Below, in pieces: positions 26,048-34,295 of a stretch of DNA of 64,000 nt. The DNA is from an uncultured Bacteroidales bacterium (GTDB lineage: Bacteria; Bacteroidota; Bacteroidia; Bacteroidales; Bacteroidaceae), in contig CASFRV010000005.1 in NCBI GenBank assembly GCA_949297215.1, positions 38,934 through 102,933 of the forward strand, written 5' to 3'. Positions within the stretch are counted from its first letter, which is position 1; each line of letters opens with the position of its first letter. The notes under the pieces were generated by a model. It was not told where the DNA came from. It worked only from the letters and a program-made list of their open reading frames with translations, and did not search any database. Position numbers and translations under genes: made by a program.

Positions 26048-27847
26048 TTACCAAGCGGCCAGCGTGTCTTCCGTGGCAAAACTGTCGGGAACCGCTAAGG
26101 TATCGTCCGCGTATGAGGCCGGCGTGTCGTCCTCGTCGCCCGTGGCATAATCGCTGATGTCGAGGTCGCTGCGGTTGCCCGCCATCACGATGCAGCCCAC
26201 CTCTACGCCCCGGCGATAGGCCAGGAGCGTGTTGCCGCCGGCGCGCACGAGCAGGGCGCCGCCGTTCTCGCGCACAACGCTGCCCAGGGAGCGCACTTTT
26301 TTCTTCATGGCCTCGAGGAACTGGCCGGCCTTGCCCTCCATGCGCCTGCCGGAGAGATTGAGCGAGGCATACACGATCTCCGACTGCTGCGTGCGGAAGC
26401 GCTGGCCCGTGACCACCTCGTGGTCGTAGTAGAAATAGCCGTAGCTTTCGCGGCGCGTCTCGGTGATGTCCTCGCCGATGTACGAGGGAAAGACGGTGCG
26501 GTAGGTGGCCGTGAGCTTGCCCATCGGCTTCTCGTAGCCCAGGTCGTCGTCGTAGCGGTAATCCTCGGGCCGGTCGCTCGGGTCGCCGCCGCCCGTGCGC
26601 GTGGCCGCGATGGCCTCCTTGGCCGTCATGCCCACGCGGTAGGCGCCTGCGCCCCGGGCCGTTATGCCGAGCTGCGCAACGACGGCGCCGGCGTCGACGT
26701 AGTCGCTCTCCACCCAGGTGTTGCCCGTGGCATAAAAGGCCAGGTCGTAGATGTCGGCCTCGCATTCGGCCCGCTCGCCGTCCGTGCCGAGCAGGATCCA
26801 GCTCCGCTCCGAGTACTTGGCAAAGGCATGCTTGCCGTCGTAGAACACCGTCACGTCCTCGTAACCATCGCGCCCCAGGCGGTTGTCGTCGGTGTCGATG
26901 AAATACCACGGCGTTTTCTCGTCGTAGGCCTCGTCCTGCACGGCCAGGATGCCGTCGGCGGCAAAATAGAGCATGTCGTACTTGGCGCGGATGATCACCT
27001 CGCCCTTGCGGTTCATGAGGCCCCACTTCTCACCGTCGGAAAAGGTGAAGAGGTCGCCCTGCACGCCGCCGATGCTGCGGCAGCGGTCGCTCGGCGCCAC
27101 GACCCAGTCGCCCTTTTCGTCCATCAGGCCCCATTCCTGCTTGTCGCCGCGCTCGCGCGCTGCCGCCATGACGCCATCGATAAAGCCACGCCAGCAAGAG
27201 GCCACTTCTTTGAGCGCGAATGTGCCGAGCTCCTTGCCGTCGCTGTCGAGGATGCTGGCGCGCATTTTTTCCCGCTGGCCGGCCTTGCTTACCTGCTCAT
27301 AGCGCTTGCTTACGCCCACGAGCTTGCCATCGCGACAAGCTTGGAGCTCGATGTATTCGGGCTTGATGACGACGCGGCCCTTGGTGTCGACGGCGCCATA
27401 ATAGCCCCCGGCCTCGAAGACGGCCAGGCCCTCGCTGAACACCGAGGCACGCGTCACCTCCTTGCCCTCCACCTTGTCGAGCGTAAAGGCCTCGTCGCCG
27501 TCGGTGTCGAGATATTTGACGTGGCCGCCCTCCTCGACCACGGGGATGAGGCCGTCCTGGTAGTAGCCGGCGTCGACGTAGCGCCCACCCACGGCCTTGG
27601 GCTTCTCCTCGGCAGTGTAGATTTCGTAATGGCCGTCGTTCGTTTGCACAACGAAGCGCCCATTGGTGACGACGCTGGGTAGCCGCTCAAACTCTTCGGA
27701 GAAAAGCACCTTGCCGTCGGTGCTCACAAGGCCCCAACGACCGTCCTCGCGCTCCTGAAAGGGGATGTACTCCACGCCGTTGCGCCCATCGCACGACGTG
27801 AGCAGCGCGATGGCTGCCAGAGAAAGCAGAAGGATATAGTTCTTCAT
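26048..27847 (-). CDS. WG-repeat lipoprotein
   Basis: A 599-residue lipoprotein with signal peptide and lipobox LLTSC at Cys19. The N-terminal two thirds consist of repeated beta units with the WG-repeat pattern (for example DGRWGLVSTDGKVL, GYYGAVDTKGRVVI, EWGLMDEKGDWVV, KWGLMNRKGEVI, spaced about 45-60 residues apart). Such repeats form propeller- or solenoid-like binding surfaces. The last 200 residues are not repetitive and have no recognised domain; the extreme C terminus is acidic and Asp/Thr/Ala-rich. It has its own promoter and terminator. Binding partner unknown. Confidence 0.8.
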   Translation of the reverse strand: MKNYILLLSLAAIALLTSCDGRNGVEYIPFQEREDGRWGLVSTDGKVLFSEEFERLPSVVTNGRFVVQTNDGHYEIYTAEEKPKAVGGRYVDAGYYQDGLIPVVEEGGHVKYLDTDGDEAFTLDKVEGKEVTRASVFSEGLAVFEAGGYYGAVDTKGRVVIKPEYIELQACRDGKLVGVSKRYEQVSKAGQREKMRASILDSDGKELGTFALKEVASCWRGFIDGVMAAARERGDKQEWGLMDEKGDWVVAPSDRCRSIGGVQGDLFTFSDGEKWGLMNRKGEVIIRAKYDMLYFAADGILAVQDEAYDEKTPWYFIDTDDNRLGRDGYEDVTVFYDGKHAFAKYSERSWILLGTDGERAECEADIYDLAFYATGNTWVESDYVDAGAVVAQLGITARGAGAYRVGMTAKEAIAATRTGGGDPSDRPEDYRYDDDLGYEKPMGKLTATYRTVFPSYIGEDITETRRESYGYFYYDHEVVTGQRFRTQQSEIVYASLNLSGRRMEGKAGQFLEAMKKKVRSLGSVVRENGGALLVRAGGNTLLAYRRGVEVGCIVMAGNRSDLDISDYATGDEDDTPASYADDTLAVPDSFATEDTLAAW

Positions 27848-27880
27848 AAAAACAGATGTTAAAGCGTGAAAACTTTCCGC

Positions 27881-27888
27881 AAATATAA
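27881..27888 (-). promoter_or_regulatory. -7 element (TATATTTG) for WG-repeat gene
   Basis: A minus-strand match to TAnnTTTG, 33 bases upstream of the start codon. Confidence 0.45.
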
Positions 27889-27974
27889 GCCTTTCGCGCC
27901 AAGCCTACAACTTTTTTCCCTAAAATCGGAATGTCGCGCCCCGTGATGCCGCCCCGAAGCGATACGCACGCAAA

Positions 27975-28019
27975 GCGCTGCCCGGGAAAGCGGCCGAACC
28001 GTTCTTTCCCGGGCAGCGC
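27975..28019. repeat. 16-bp inverted repeat
   Basis: GCGCTGCCCGGGAAAG pairs perfectly with CTTTCCCGGGCAGCGC across a 13-base loop. It has no U tract and lies downstream of the separate terminator of the small lipoprotein gene, so its role is not obvious. Confidence 0.6.
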
Positions 28020-28050
28020 CCGTCGTGGCACGCCTCGTGGCGTTGCTACA

Positions 28051-28084
28051 CAAAAAAACCTGCGAGGTTTCCCCTGCAGGTTTC
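28051..28084 (-). terminator. Terminator of small repeat lipoprotein gene
   Basis: On the minus strand AAACCTGC/GCAGGTTT forms a stem followed by a run of T, 20 bases after the stop codon. Confidence 0.75.
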
Positions 28085-28103
28085 AATTCTCTCTTCGTTG
28101 CAA

Positions 28104-28322
28104 TTAAGCCTCGGGAGCAACTTCCGTAGCGGCGCTGTCAGCCGTCGTAGCTGCGCTGTCCGTGGTCAGGCTGTCGTTCGTAGCAGCGCTGTCTTCTACC
28201 GTAGCGGCGCTGTCAACCGTAGCGGCGCTGTCAGCACCTTCGGCGTTAGCGTTAGTGTTACCACCGCAAGAAGCGAAAGAGATTGCTGCGAAAGCAACGA
28301 ACATGAAAACTAACTTTTTCAT
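28104..28322 (-). CDS. Small Ala/Ser/Asp/Thr-repeat lipoprotein
   Basis: A 72-residue product. The signal peptide MKKLVFMFVAFAAISFASC ends in a lipobox at Cys19; the mature 54 residues are almost wholly built from DSAAT/DSAATV-type units (five to six imperfect copies), acidic and without any fold-forming hydrophobic pattern. It has a -7 promoter and an intrinsic terminator of its own, so it is very likely a real, separately transcribed gene. Similar small lipoproteins are common in Bacteroidales. Function unknown; a flexible outer-membrane or periplasmic spacer is conceivable. Confidence 0.7.
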   Translation of the reverse strand: MKKLVFMFVAFAAISFASCGGNTNANAEGADSAATVDSAATVEDSAATNDSLTTDSAATTADSAATEVAPEA

Positions 28323-28376
28323 TTTGTCTTTTAATTTTTAAAGTAAAACAATCTATTGCCTTTATTAAAACCGGTG

Positions 28377-28384
28377 CAAAGGTA
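28377..28384 (-). promoter_or_regulatory. -7 element (TACCTTTG) for small lipoprotein gene
   Basis: A minus-strand match to TAnnTTTG, 54 bases upstream of the start codon. Confidence 0.5.
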
Positions 28385-28633
28385 CGGACTTTTTATATTC
28401 CCGCAAGAGCAGCGGGGATTTTTTTTTGCCGGCGGCTGAAAATTTAACACTGCGGGTGCGTAATTGCACTGAACCACAACAGTTTGTGCAATGCACCGAT
28501 GCCGCGATTTTTTAACCTTACGGACTTTCTCGCCCGAAAACAACGCATCGTCAGGGCGGAAAAGCCCTTGCCCGCCTGCCCCCGGACAGCTCTCCTTGCC
28601 TGCGGCCGACAGCTTCGCGCGCACGCGCGCACG

Positions 28634-28650
28634 TATATAATAAGGTATGG
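28634..28650 (+). repeat. TATATAATAAGGTRTGG motif, copy 1
   Basis: TATATAATAAGGTATGG. Its reverse complement differs by one base from a motif found on the opposite strand at 35613-35631 and 56327-56345. It lies in intergenic DNA. See the corresponding finding. Confidence 0.5.
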
Positions 28651-28740
28651 CGGCTCGCCCTCTCTTGAAAAGGGCCCCGCCGGGGAAGCTTCCACGCGAA
28701 AATCCCGCTCGATTTCCCCGCTCTTTCCTCTCGTTTGCAC

Positions 28741-28748
28741 TATCTTTG
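28741..28748 (+). promoter_or_regulatory. -7 element (TATCTTTG) for ftsB-like operon
   Basis: An exact match to TAnnTTTG 27 bases upstream of the chosen start codon. Its position argues against the in-frame ATG at 28647. Confidence 0.5.
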
Positions 28749-28775
28749 CACAAAGAAGAAGAACAGCTCAGCTAT

Positions 28776-29090
28776 ATGAACTTCAAACTCCGCAACATCG
28801 GACACTACTTCTGGCGCCACAGGTTTTTGTGGGCCACGCTGCTGTTTGTGGCCATCGTGGGTTTTCTGGACGAAAACAGCTTTATGGCCCGCTACCGCCT
28901 GCACGACGAGAACGAACAGCTGCGCGCCGAGATACGCCGCTACCGCGAAAAATATGACGCCGACACGCGGGCTCTCCGCTCGCTCGAACGCGACCCACGC
29001 GCGGTGGAAAAGGTGGCACGCCTGCGGCTCTTTATGAAAACAGACAACGAGGACGTCTACGTTGTGGAAAACCTTACTGACGAGGAATGA
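28776..29090 (+). CDS. FtsB/DivIC-like septum formation protein
   Basis: A 104-residue bitopic protein with a short cytoplasmic N terminus, one membrane helix (about residues 18-33), a coiled coil rich in charged residues (RLHDENEQLRAEIRRYREKY) and a C-terminal segment with ERDPRAVEKVARLRLFMKTDNEDVYVV, the pattern of FtsB/DivIC division proteins, which assemble with FtsL and FtsQ at the septum. Start at 28776 is set by the promoter and by the position of the membrane helix. The stop overlaps the next gene's start (ATGA). Confidence 0.8.
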   Translation: MNFKLRNIGHYFWRHRFLWATLLFVAIVGFLDENSFMARYRLHDENEQLRAEIRRYREKYDADTRALRSLERDPRAVEKVARLRLFMKTDNEDVYVVENLTDEE

Positions 29091-29461
29091 AGCCACTCTC
29101 TAAGTTTCAAAATTTTCTGTATGGCGCCGGGGGCATCGTGCTGCTGGCGGGTGCGGTGATGCCGCTCTTCCCCGGCCTGCTCATGGCGGGAGCCTGCGTG
29201 TTTACGGCGGGCGCCGTGCTGTTTTCGTCGATGCAGATGCTGGCGCGCTACGACGGCAGCGACATCACGGTGCGCCGCCTGCGCCGCCAACAGCTCATGG
29301 GAGCCATCCTGCTGCTCGTCACGGCCGGTCTGCTCTTGATGAAAGCCTGCGCAACGGGCCCGCTGCGCGGCGACGAATGGAAGCTGACGCTCACGATTGC
29401 CGCTGTGCTGGAAGTGTACACGGCCTTCCGCCTGCCGGCCGCACTGAAAAAGGCCGAATGA
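29087..29461 (+). CDS. Conserved four-helix membrane protein
   Basis: A 124-residue protein with four hydrophobic helices (about residues 11-28, 30-46, 68-86 and 96-115) joined by short basic loops. It overlaps the FtsB-like gene by four bases, so production of the two proteins is coupled. Small proteins of this topology next to the FtsB-like gene occur in Bacteroidales. No functional motif is visible; a link to division or envelope is only suggested by position. Confidence 0.6.
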   Translation: MKPLSKFQNFLYGAGGIVLLAGAVMPLFPGLLMAGACVFTAGAVLFSSMQMLARYDGSDITVRRLRRQQLMGAILLLVTAGLLLMKACATGPLRGDEWKLTLTIAAVLEVYTAFRLPAALKKAE

Positions 29462-29648
29462 GAGAGGCCGCGGATGCCGGCAGGAGGCGGCGCGAAACGA
29501 AAATGTAAAAAAGCGACGCACGTTTTTTACATTCGGCCCCCAAAAGCTCAAAAAAAATTTATTTCAGCTATTCTAACATTCCGGGCGGCGGGAAATCGCA
29601 GGCAAGGTTGTAAATTTGCCGCATCAGAAGCGAGAAAAAAGTTTCATC

Positions 29649-30350
29649 ATGCGAAAAGTTTTCTATCTGCTTTCCTGTCTGCTGGCGCTCACCTCGTGTG
29701 CCGAGCAATACAACATCGCCGGCAACACCTCGGCGACGTTTCTCGACGGGCGGATGCTTTATCTGCGCGTTTCGCCCGACGGAGTGCAGGAGAACTGCGT
29801 AGATTCGTGCGAGGTGATACACGGCCGCTTCAACTTCATCGGCGATGTCGACTCTATCGTCCTGGCACAAATCTATATGGACGAGCAAAGCATGATGCCG
29901 CTGGTCATCGAAAACGCCAAGCTCACCGTACAAGTCGACAACGTGGGGCAGAGCGTCATGGGCGGGCCGCTGAACGAGGCGCTCTATGCCTTTCTGCAAA
30001 AAAAGAACCGCATAGAAAACGAAATGTGGGAGGTGGAGCATGCGGGCATACGCATGCTGAGAGACGGCAAGTCGCCCGAGGAGGTCAAGGAGAAGCTTAA
30101 CCCCAAGGCGGAACGCCTCAACCGGAAACTGGAAGAGCTCGAAACGAAATTTATCATGGACAACTACGACAACGTCTTGGGCCCGGGCTTTTTCATCCAG
30201 ATCTGCAACCAGTATCCCTACCCCGTCATGACGGAGCAGATACGCAAAATCGTGAAGAAGGCCCCGCCCTCGTTCCTGTGCCACCCGTACATCAGACACT
30301 ACGTGCGCACCGCGCAGAAGAATATGCATCAGATCGAAACAGCCCACTGA
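29649..30350 (+). CDS. DUF4369 lipoprotein
   Basis: A 233-residue lipoprotein with lipobox LALTSC at Cys17 and an N-terminal DUF4369 domain (about residues 20-110, with the YLRVSPDG and IVLAQIYMDEQSMMPLVIENA strands), followed by a helical region to the C terminus. In related proteins DUF4369 precedes a thioredoxin-like domain, but no CxxC motif follows here, so the redox part is absent. The start at 29649 is used because it lies directly before the signal peptide; the in-frame ATG at 29616 adds polar residues only. Function unknown. Confidence 0.7.
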   Translation: MRKVFYLLSCLLALTSCAEQYNIAGNTSATFLDGRMLYLRVSPDGVQENCVDSCEVIHGRFNFIGDVDSIVLAQIYMDEQSMMPLVIENAKLTVQVDNVGQSVMGGPLNEALYAFLQKKNRIENEMWEVEHAGIRMLRDGKSPEEVKEKLNPKAERLNRKLEELETKFIMDNYDNVLGPGFFIQICNQYPYPVMTEQIRKIVKKAPPSFLCHPYIRHYVRTAQKNMHQIETAH

Positions 30351-30372
30351 AAAGTAGAACATATTGCCCCAC

Positions 30373-30410
30373 GCGCCGCCGCCCGCCGACACAACGACGG
30401 GCGGCGGCGC
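30373..30410 (+). terminator. GC-rich stem-loop after DUF4369 gene
   Basis: GCGCCGCCGCCCG pairs with CGGGCGGCGGCGC around a 12-base loop, 22 bases after the stop. There is no T run, so termination would be weak or factor-assisted. Confidence 0.45.
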
Positions 30411-30542
30411 GCATAGCAGACAACACCGGCCGGCAACGCCACCACCGGCAACGAGGGAGAGACGACGGTGGAGAACGGCATTTTTTTAGGCCACGCTCCA
30501 CGAAAAAGGACCGACGACGACGGACGTTACGGAAAAAAGCCG

Positions 30543-30550
30543 TACATTTG
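30543..30550 (+). promoter_or_regulatory. -7 element (TACATTTG)
   Basis: An exact match to TAnnTTTG, 25 bases upstream of the hypothetical gene at 30576. Confidence 0.5.
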
Positions 30551-30575
30551 ACACAAGTACAAAAACAACTGACCT

Positions 30576-31016
30576 ATGAACGCTTCAGAACAAGCCCTGC
30601 AACAAATAAAAAGGGCACTGAAAAAAGTGGTTTCAAAATACCCGGCGGAGGTGGAAAACCTGCCGTTGACCGATTTGTATCTGCAAGTGAAGCAGGAGAG
30701 CGGCGAACTGCTCGTCTTCAACGACGACGACACGGAACTGACGCGCTGCGTCGTGGAGGAATGGATTGGCAACACCGACGAACACTTCTACGAAGAGGTG
30801 CAGCCCGTGCTGCGGCAGTGCGTGGCCGACATGAAAACCGACTTTGAACACATCGGCATCCTGAAACCCTACTCCATCCTGCTCACCGACGAGGAAAAAG
30901 AAACCGTGGCCGACCTCTACTATGTGGACGACGACACCATCGTGCTCGACGGCGAACTGATGCAGGGGCTCGACGACGACCTGGAACGCTTCTGGGAGGA
31001 GCTGATGAAACGATAA
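30576..31016 (+). CDS. Conserved hypothetical acidic protein
   Basis: A 146-residue, strongly acidic, soluble protein without signal peptide or membrane segments. It has helical N-terminal residues (about 1-30), then mixed strand/helix structure containing VVEEWIGNTDEHFYEEVQPVLRQ and ending in an acidic helix. No known domain is recognised. It has its own promoter and shares a bidirectional terminator with ugd, so it is probably monocistronic. Function unknown. Confidence 0.6.
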   Translation: MNASEQALQQIKRALKKVVSKYPAEVENLPLTDLYLQVKQESGELLVFNDDDTELTRCVVEEWIGNTDEHFYEEVQPVLRQCVADMKTDFEHIGILKPYSILLTDEEKETVADLYYVDDDTIVLDGELMQGLDDDLERFWEELMKR

Positions 31017-31040
31017 GCCACCCGCGCCTGCCAAACGCAA

Positions 31041-31080
31041 AAAGGCCTTCCGCCAAGAGGAGCGGAAGGCCTTTCTTTTC
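31041..31080. terminator. Bidirectional terminator
   Basis: A 13-bp perfect stem AAAGGCCTTCCGC/GCGGAAGGCCTTT followed by a T-rich tract lies between the convergent hypothetical gene and ugd. The A-rich 5' side makes it usable on both strands. Confidence 0.85.
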
Positions 31081-31091
31081 GCCTCATCGCG

Positions 31092-32408
31092 TCACGGACG
31101 GCCGATGGAGGCATAGCTGAAGCCCATGCCCCGCAGCTCGGCGGGGTCGTAGATGTTGCGGCCGTCGAAAACGACGGGCCGGCTCATCGAGCGGCGCACC
31201 ACCTCCCACGAAGGCAGGCGGAACTGCTTCCACTCCGTCAGGAGCAAGAGGGCATCGGCGCCCAGGACGGCGTCGTACATGTCGCGGGCGTAGACCACGG
31301 CATCGCCCAAACGCCGCTTACACTCGGGCATGGCCACGGGATCGAACACGCGCACCGTGCAGCCGGCTTCGAGCAGGCGGGCAATGGTGACGAGCGACGT
31401 GGCCTCGCGCATATCGTCAGTCTCGGCCTTGAAAGCCAGCCCCCACAGGGCCACCGTGCGGCCCCGCAAATCGCCTCCGTAGAAACGGGAAAGCTTTTCG
31501 AAGAGAACAGACTTCTGCCGCTCGTTGACGGCCTCGACGGCTTTGAGGACGCGCATGTCGTAGCCCTGCTGCTCGGCCGTGCGGATGAGGGCTTTCACGT
31601 CTTTGGGGAAGCAGGAGCCGCCGTAGCCGCATCCGGGATAGAGAAACTTGCTGCCAATGCGCGTGTCGGTGCCGATGCCCTTGCGTACCATGTTGACGTC
31701 GGCGCCGACGAGCTCGCACAGATTGGCTATGTCGTTCATGAACGAGATGCGCGTGGCCAGCATGCTGTTGGCCGCATACTTAATCATCTCGGCCGAAGGT
31801 ATGTCGGTGAAAAGCACACGGAAGTTGTTGAGCATGAACGGGCTGTAAAGGCGCGTCATGAGCTCCTTGGCGCGCTCGCTCTCCACGCCCACGACGACGC
31901 GGTCGGGCGACATGAAGTCCTTGACGGCGGCTCCCTCTTTCAGAAACTCGGGATTGGAGGCTACGTCGAAGTCGATATCGACGCCGCGGCGTTCGAGCTC
32001 CTCGCGGATGGCGGCCTTCACCTTTTCGGCCGTCCCGACGGGCACAGTGCTCTTGGTGACAACAAGCGTATATTTCTTCATGTGGGCCCCCACTTCGTGG
32101 GCCACGTTCAGGACGTAGGTCAAATCGGCACTGCCGTCCTCGTCGGGCGGCGTTCCGACGGCGCAAAAAACGGCCTCGACGTCGTCCAGACAGTCGGTGA
32201 GCCGCGTCGTGAAGCGAAGGCGCCCCTCGCGCCGGTTGCGGGCCACCATCTCGTCGAGACCGGGCTCGTAGATGGGGATGACGCCCTGCTGCAAACTTTC
32301 GATTTTTTTCTCGTCGATGTCGACGCACGTCACCTCGACGCCCATTTCGGCAAAACAAGCCCCCGAAACGAGGCCGACGTATCCCGTGCCCACAATTGCA
32401 ATTTTCAT
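31092..32408 (-). CDS. ugd: UDP-glucose 6-dehydrogenase
   Basis: A 438-residue NAD-dependent enzyme of the UDP-glucose/GDP-mannose dehydrogenase family, which oxidises UDP-glucose to UDP-glucuronate for capsule, exopolysaccharide or LPS. The Rossmann motif GTGYVGLVSGACFAE opens the protein; the catalytic cysteine is in GCGYGGSCFPKDV; the C-terminal domain holds VALWGLAFKAETDDMREA. It is flanked by terminators on both sides and seems to be transcribed alone. The substrate could in principle be another UDP-sugar, but the sequence fits UDP-glucose best. Confidence 0.93.
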   Translation of the reverse strand: MKIAIVGTGYVGLVSGACFAEMGVEVTCVDIDEKKIESLQQGVIPIYEPGLDEMVARNRREGRLRFTTRLTDCLDDVEAVFCAVGTPPDEDGSADLTYVLNVAHEVGAHMKKYTLVVTKSTVPVGTAEKVKAAIREELERRGVDIDFDVASNPEFLKEGAAVKDFMSPDRVVVGVESERAKELMTRLYSPFMLNNFRVLFTDIPSAEMIKYAANSMLATRISFMNDIANLCELVGADVNMVRKGIGTDTRIGSKFLYPGCGYGGSCFPKDVKALIRTAEQQGYDMRVLKAVEAVNERQKSVLFEKLSRFYGGDLRGRTVALWGLAFKAETDDMREATSLVTIARLLEAGCTVRVFDPVAMPECKRRLGDAVVYARDMYDAVLGADALLLLTEWKQFRLPSWEVVRRSMSRPVVFDGRNIYDPAELRGMGFSYASIGRP

Positions 32409-32524
32409 AGTCGGTATCTATCTTTATAACGGTGAACGAAGCTGCCGGTAGCTCTGAGAGGCGTCGGCAAAACAGCACGGCCGACAACCGGGCAACAGAC
32501 GGCAGACCCCGCGACCGGTTAAAA

Positions 32525-32570
32525 CTTCGCCCCTACTCTCCTCGCTGAAAAAAGGTGAGTAGGGGCGAAG
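32525..32570 (-). terminator. Terminator of secG operon
   Basis: A 14-bp perfect stem CTTCGCCCCTACTC/GAGTAGGGGCGAAG, followed on the minus strand by TTTTAA. It lies 46 bases downstream of the secG stop and ends the sigma-54 activator-lptE-TPR-secG operon. Confidence 0.8.
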
Positions 32571-32615
32571 AAAATAACTCGGTTTCGACGTATTACTTCT
32601 CCACAATGCCACGTT

Positions 32616-32987
32616 TTACTGCTGCGCCGGAGCCTGAGCCGGAGCGGCCGGAGCCTTGGCAGGGGCTGCGGGAGCCTTGGTGGGGGTGGTTGCGTCTTTG
32701 GCAGGCGCGGGCATCGTCGGAGCCGGCATCGTCATGTTCGTCACGTTAGCGTCGACATCTGTTCCAACGGGGATGAAGAAGCGCGTCATGACGCTCAGCA
32801 CCACCAGCAGGCCGGCCAGCGTCCACGTGGCCTTCTCCACGAAATCGGTCGTCTTGCGAACTCCCATAATCTGATTGGAAGAGGCAAAACTCGACGCGAG
32901 GCCACCGCCCTTCGACTCTTGAATCAGCACGATGAATATTAAAAGGACGGCCACAACGATAGCCAGAATCACTAATACGGAGTACAT
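32616..32987 (-). CDS. secG: Protein translocase subunit SecG
   Basis: A 123-residue inner-membrane protein with two helices (about residues 4-22 and 53-74) and the SecG signature VLIQESKGGGLASSFASSNQ between them, followed by ATWTLAGLL. It is the accessory subunit of the SecYEG channel. The C-terminal 45 residues are an unusual Pro/Ala-rich repeat tail (MPAPTMPAP, KAPAAPAKAP), longer than in most SecG proteins and probably on the periplasmic side. It is the last gene of the operon; five bases separate it from the TPR gene. Confidence 0.93.
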   Translation of the reverse strand: MYSVLVILAIVVAVLLIFIVLIQESKGGGLASSFASSNQIMGVRKTTDFVEKATWTLAGLLVVLSVMTRFFIPVGTDVDANVTNMTMPAPTMPAPAKDATTPTKAPAAPAKAPAAPAQAPAQQ

Positions 32988-32992
32988 TTTTC

Positions 32993-33739
32993 TTACTTTT
33001 GATGTTTGTTGTTTATAATCAGTTTTTGCAAAAATCTAATTTGGTCTGCAAAGTAAATATTTTTTTTTGGATAATTCAAGTTCAGCTTGCGGATAATTTC
33101 CAAAGCCTTCTCATAACGCCCCTGCTTGATGTAAATCTTGGCCAGCGTCTCCGTGAAGAAATCTTCTTCGGGGCTATCTTCCTGCTCCTCGGAGACGGGG
33201 GCTATTTCGGGCGTAAACTCCGGTTCTTCCTGCAAGACAATGCGCTCGGGCTTCTTGCCGATGTAGTCGTCGATGAGTTCCAGGCTGCGCTGCGAGCGTC
33301 CGTTGCCCTCGTCCTCGGGCTCGGCATCGTCCATTTGCAGAAGAAAAGCGGCATAATCGGTCGTGGCGTCGGCGATGGTGAGCTCGCGGCGGGGCTGAGG
33401 ATCCTCGGCATGGGTGGTGCGCAGGAACTTGTCGATGAGCGACTCCGTGCGGTCGCCCGACGCCTGCAAAGCCTGATTGGCGTCGTGCTCGGCCTTGACG
33501 CGCCGTATCTCGTAGTTGTCGCCCTCGACCATTTTGAACAGCACGCTGCGGTCGGGGATGTAGAGGGCGGCACGGCGCAGCTCTTCGCCGAACGAAGGAT
33601 CGTGCAGCAGGAACAGATTTTTCAGAAACAGCAGCCGCACCACTTGGAAATAAGGATGCTGCGCCACGAGCTGCCTGAGCTCGTAGAGCGTGTCCTTGTT
33701 TAATTGCTCCGGGTGGGCGATGAGTGAAATGATGTCCAT
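32993..33739 (-). CDS. Conserved TPR-like protein between lptE and secG
   Basis: A 248-residue cytoplasmic protein found in this position in many Bacteroidales. The N-terminal half is helical (TLYELRQLVAQHPYFQVVRLLFLKN), the middle is acidic and the C terminus has one TPR-like helical pair (ETLAKIYIKQGRYEKALEIIRKLN). No enzyme motif is visible. It is co-transcribed with lptE and secG, which suggests a role in envelope biogenesis or export; this is inference from gene order. Confidence 0.65.
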   Translation of the reverse strand: MDIISLIAHPEQLNKDTLYELRQLVAQHPYFQVVRLLFLKNLFLLHDPSFGEELRRAALYIPDRSVLFKMVEGDNYEIRRVKAEHDANQALQASGDRTESLIDKFLRTTHAEDPQPRRELTIADATTDYAAFLLQMDDAEPEDEGNGRSQRSLELIDDYIGKKPERIVLQEEPEFTPEIAPVSEEQEDSPEEDFFTETLAKIYIKQGRYEKALEIIRKLNLNYPKKNIYFADQIRFLQKLIINNKHQK

Positions 33740-33776
33740 ATTCCTGCTGTTTTGGCGACGGGGAAACGCTTCGTCC

Positions 33777-34295
33777 TTACCAGTTGGCCACGGTGGCGTT
33801 GAAGATCTGGTCGGATATGTCGCGCACCATCTCCGTCACGCAGTCCTCCTGAACGGCCGAAAGCTGCTGCGACGATTCGTATTGGGTGGTAGCCGAAAAC
33901 TGCCGCTCCCAGCTCTCGTTTGTCTTGCTGTTGGTGAAGCGGATGTTGACGGTCATCTTCAGCTGAACCTGCGAAGAGTAGCCGTCGGCCGAGATCGATT
34001 TGTTAAACTGGTCGTAGCCGGTGATTTCTCCCGATATGTGCAGATCGCCGCCGCGCTTGACGAGCTGCAAGCGCGTCTGGTTGGCATACAGGTCCTGCAA
34101 CTGATTGTTGAACATGGCCTCCATCGGCGCCCATCCGTAGGGAGCGCGGTTGGGTATGTTGTCAATCTGAATGGTCTTGATGATATCATAATTGATAGAC
34201 GTTCCCGTGAATTTATAACTCACGGTACAGGCCGCCAGCAGGCATGCGAGCACGATGCCCCCCGTCAGAGATGCGATACGCTTATTCCAGGCCAT
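33777..34295 (-). CDS. lptE: LPS-assembly lipoprotein LptE
   Basis: A 172-residue lipoprotein with lipobox LLAAC at Cys23, followed by VSYKFTGTSINYD and IDNIPNRAPYG, the standard opening of Bacteroidota LptE. LptE plugs the LptD barrel that inserts lipopolysaccharide into the outer leaflet of the outer membrane. The gene overlaps the end of the sigma-54 activator gene by 14 bases, so the two are co-expressed. Confidence 0.88.
   Translation of the reverse strand: MAWNKRIASLTGGIVLACLLAACTVSYKFTGTSINYDIIKTIQIDNIPNRAPYGWAPMEAMFNNQLQDLYANQTRLQLVKRGGDLHISGEITGYDQFNKSISADGYSSQVQLKMTVNIRFTNSKTNESWERQFSATTQYESSQQLSAVQEDCVTEMVRDISDQIFNATVANW

Larger units (their letters stand above)
28323..28775. other. 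Divergent promoter region
   Basis: Intergenic space between the small lipoprotein gene (minus) and the FtsB-like gene (plus). It holds a -7 element for each gene (28377-28384 minus; 28741-28748 plus) and one copy of the TATATAATAAGG motif (28634-28650). No RNA gene is recognised; in-frame codons upstream of the FtsB-like start have no conserved character. Confidence 0.6.

Noticed and set aside
26048-27847. WG-repeat protein as a secreted toxin or polymorphic immunity module
   Set aside because: No toxin domain, no adjacent immunity gene and no secretion-system marker are present; only repeats and a lipobox are visible.
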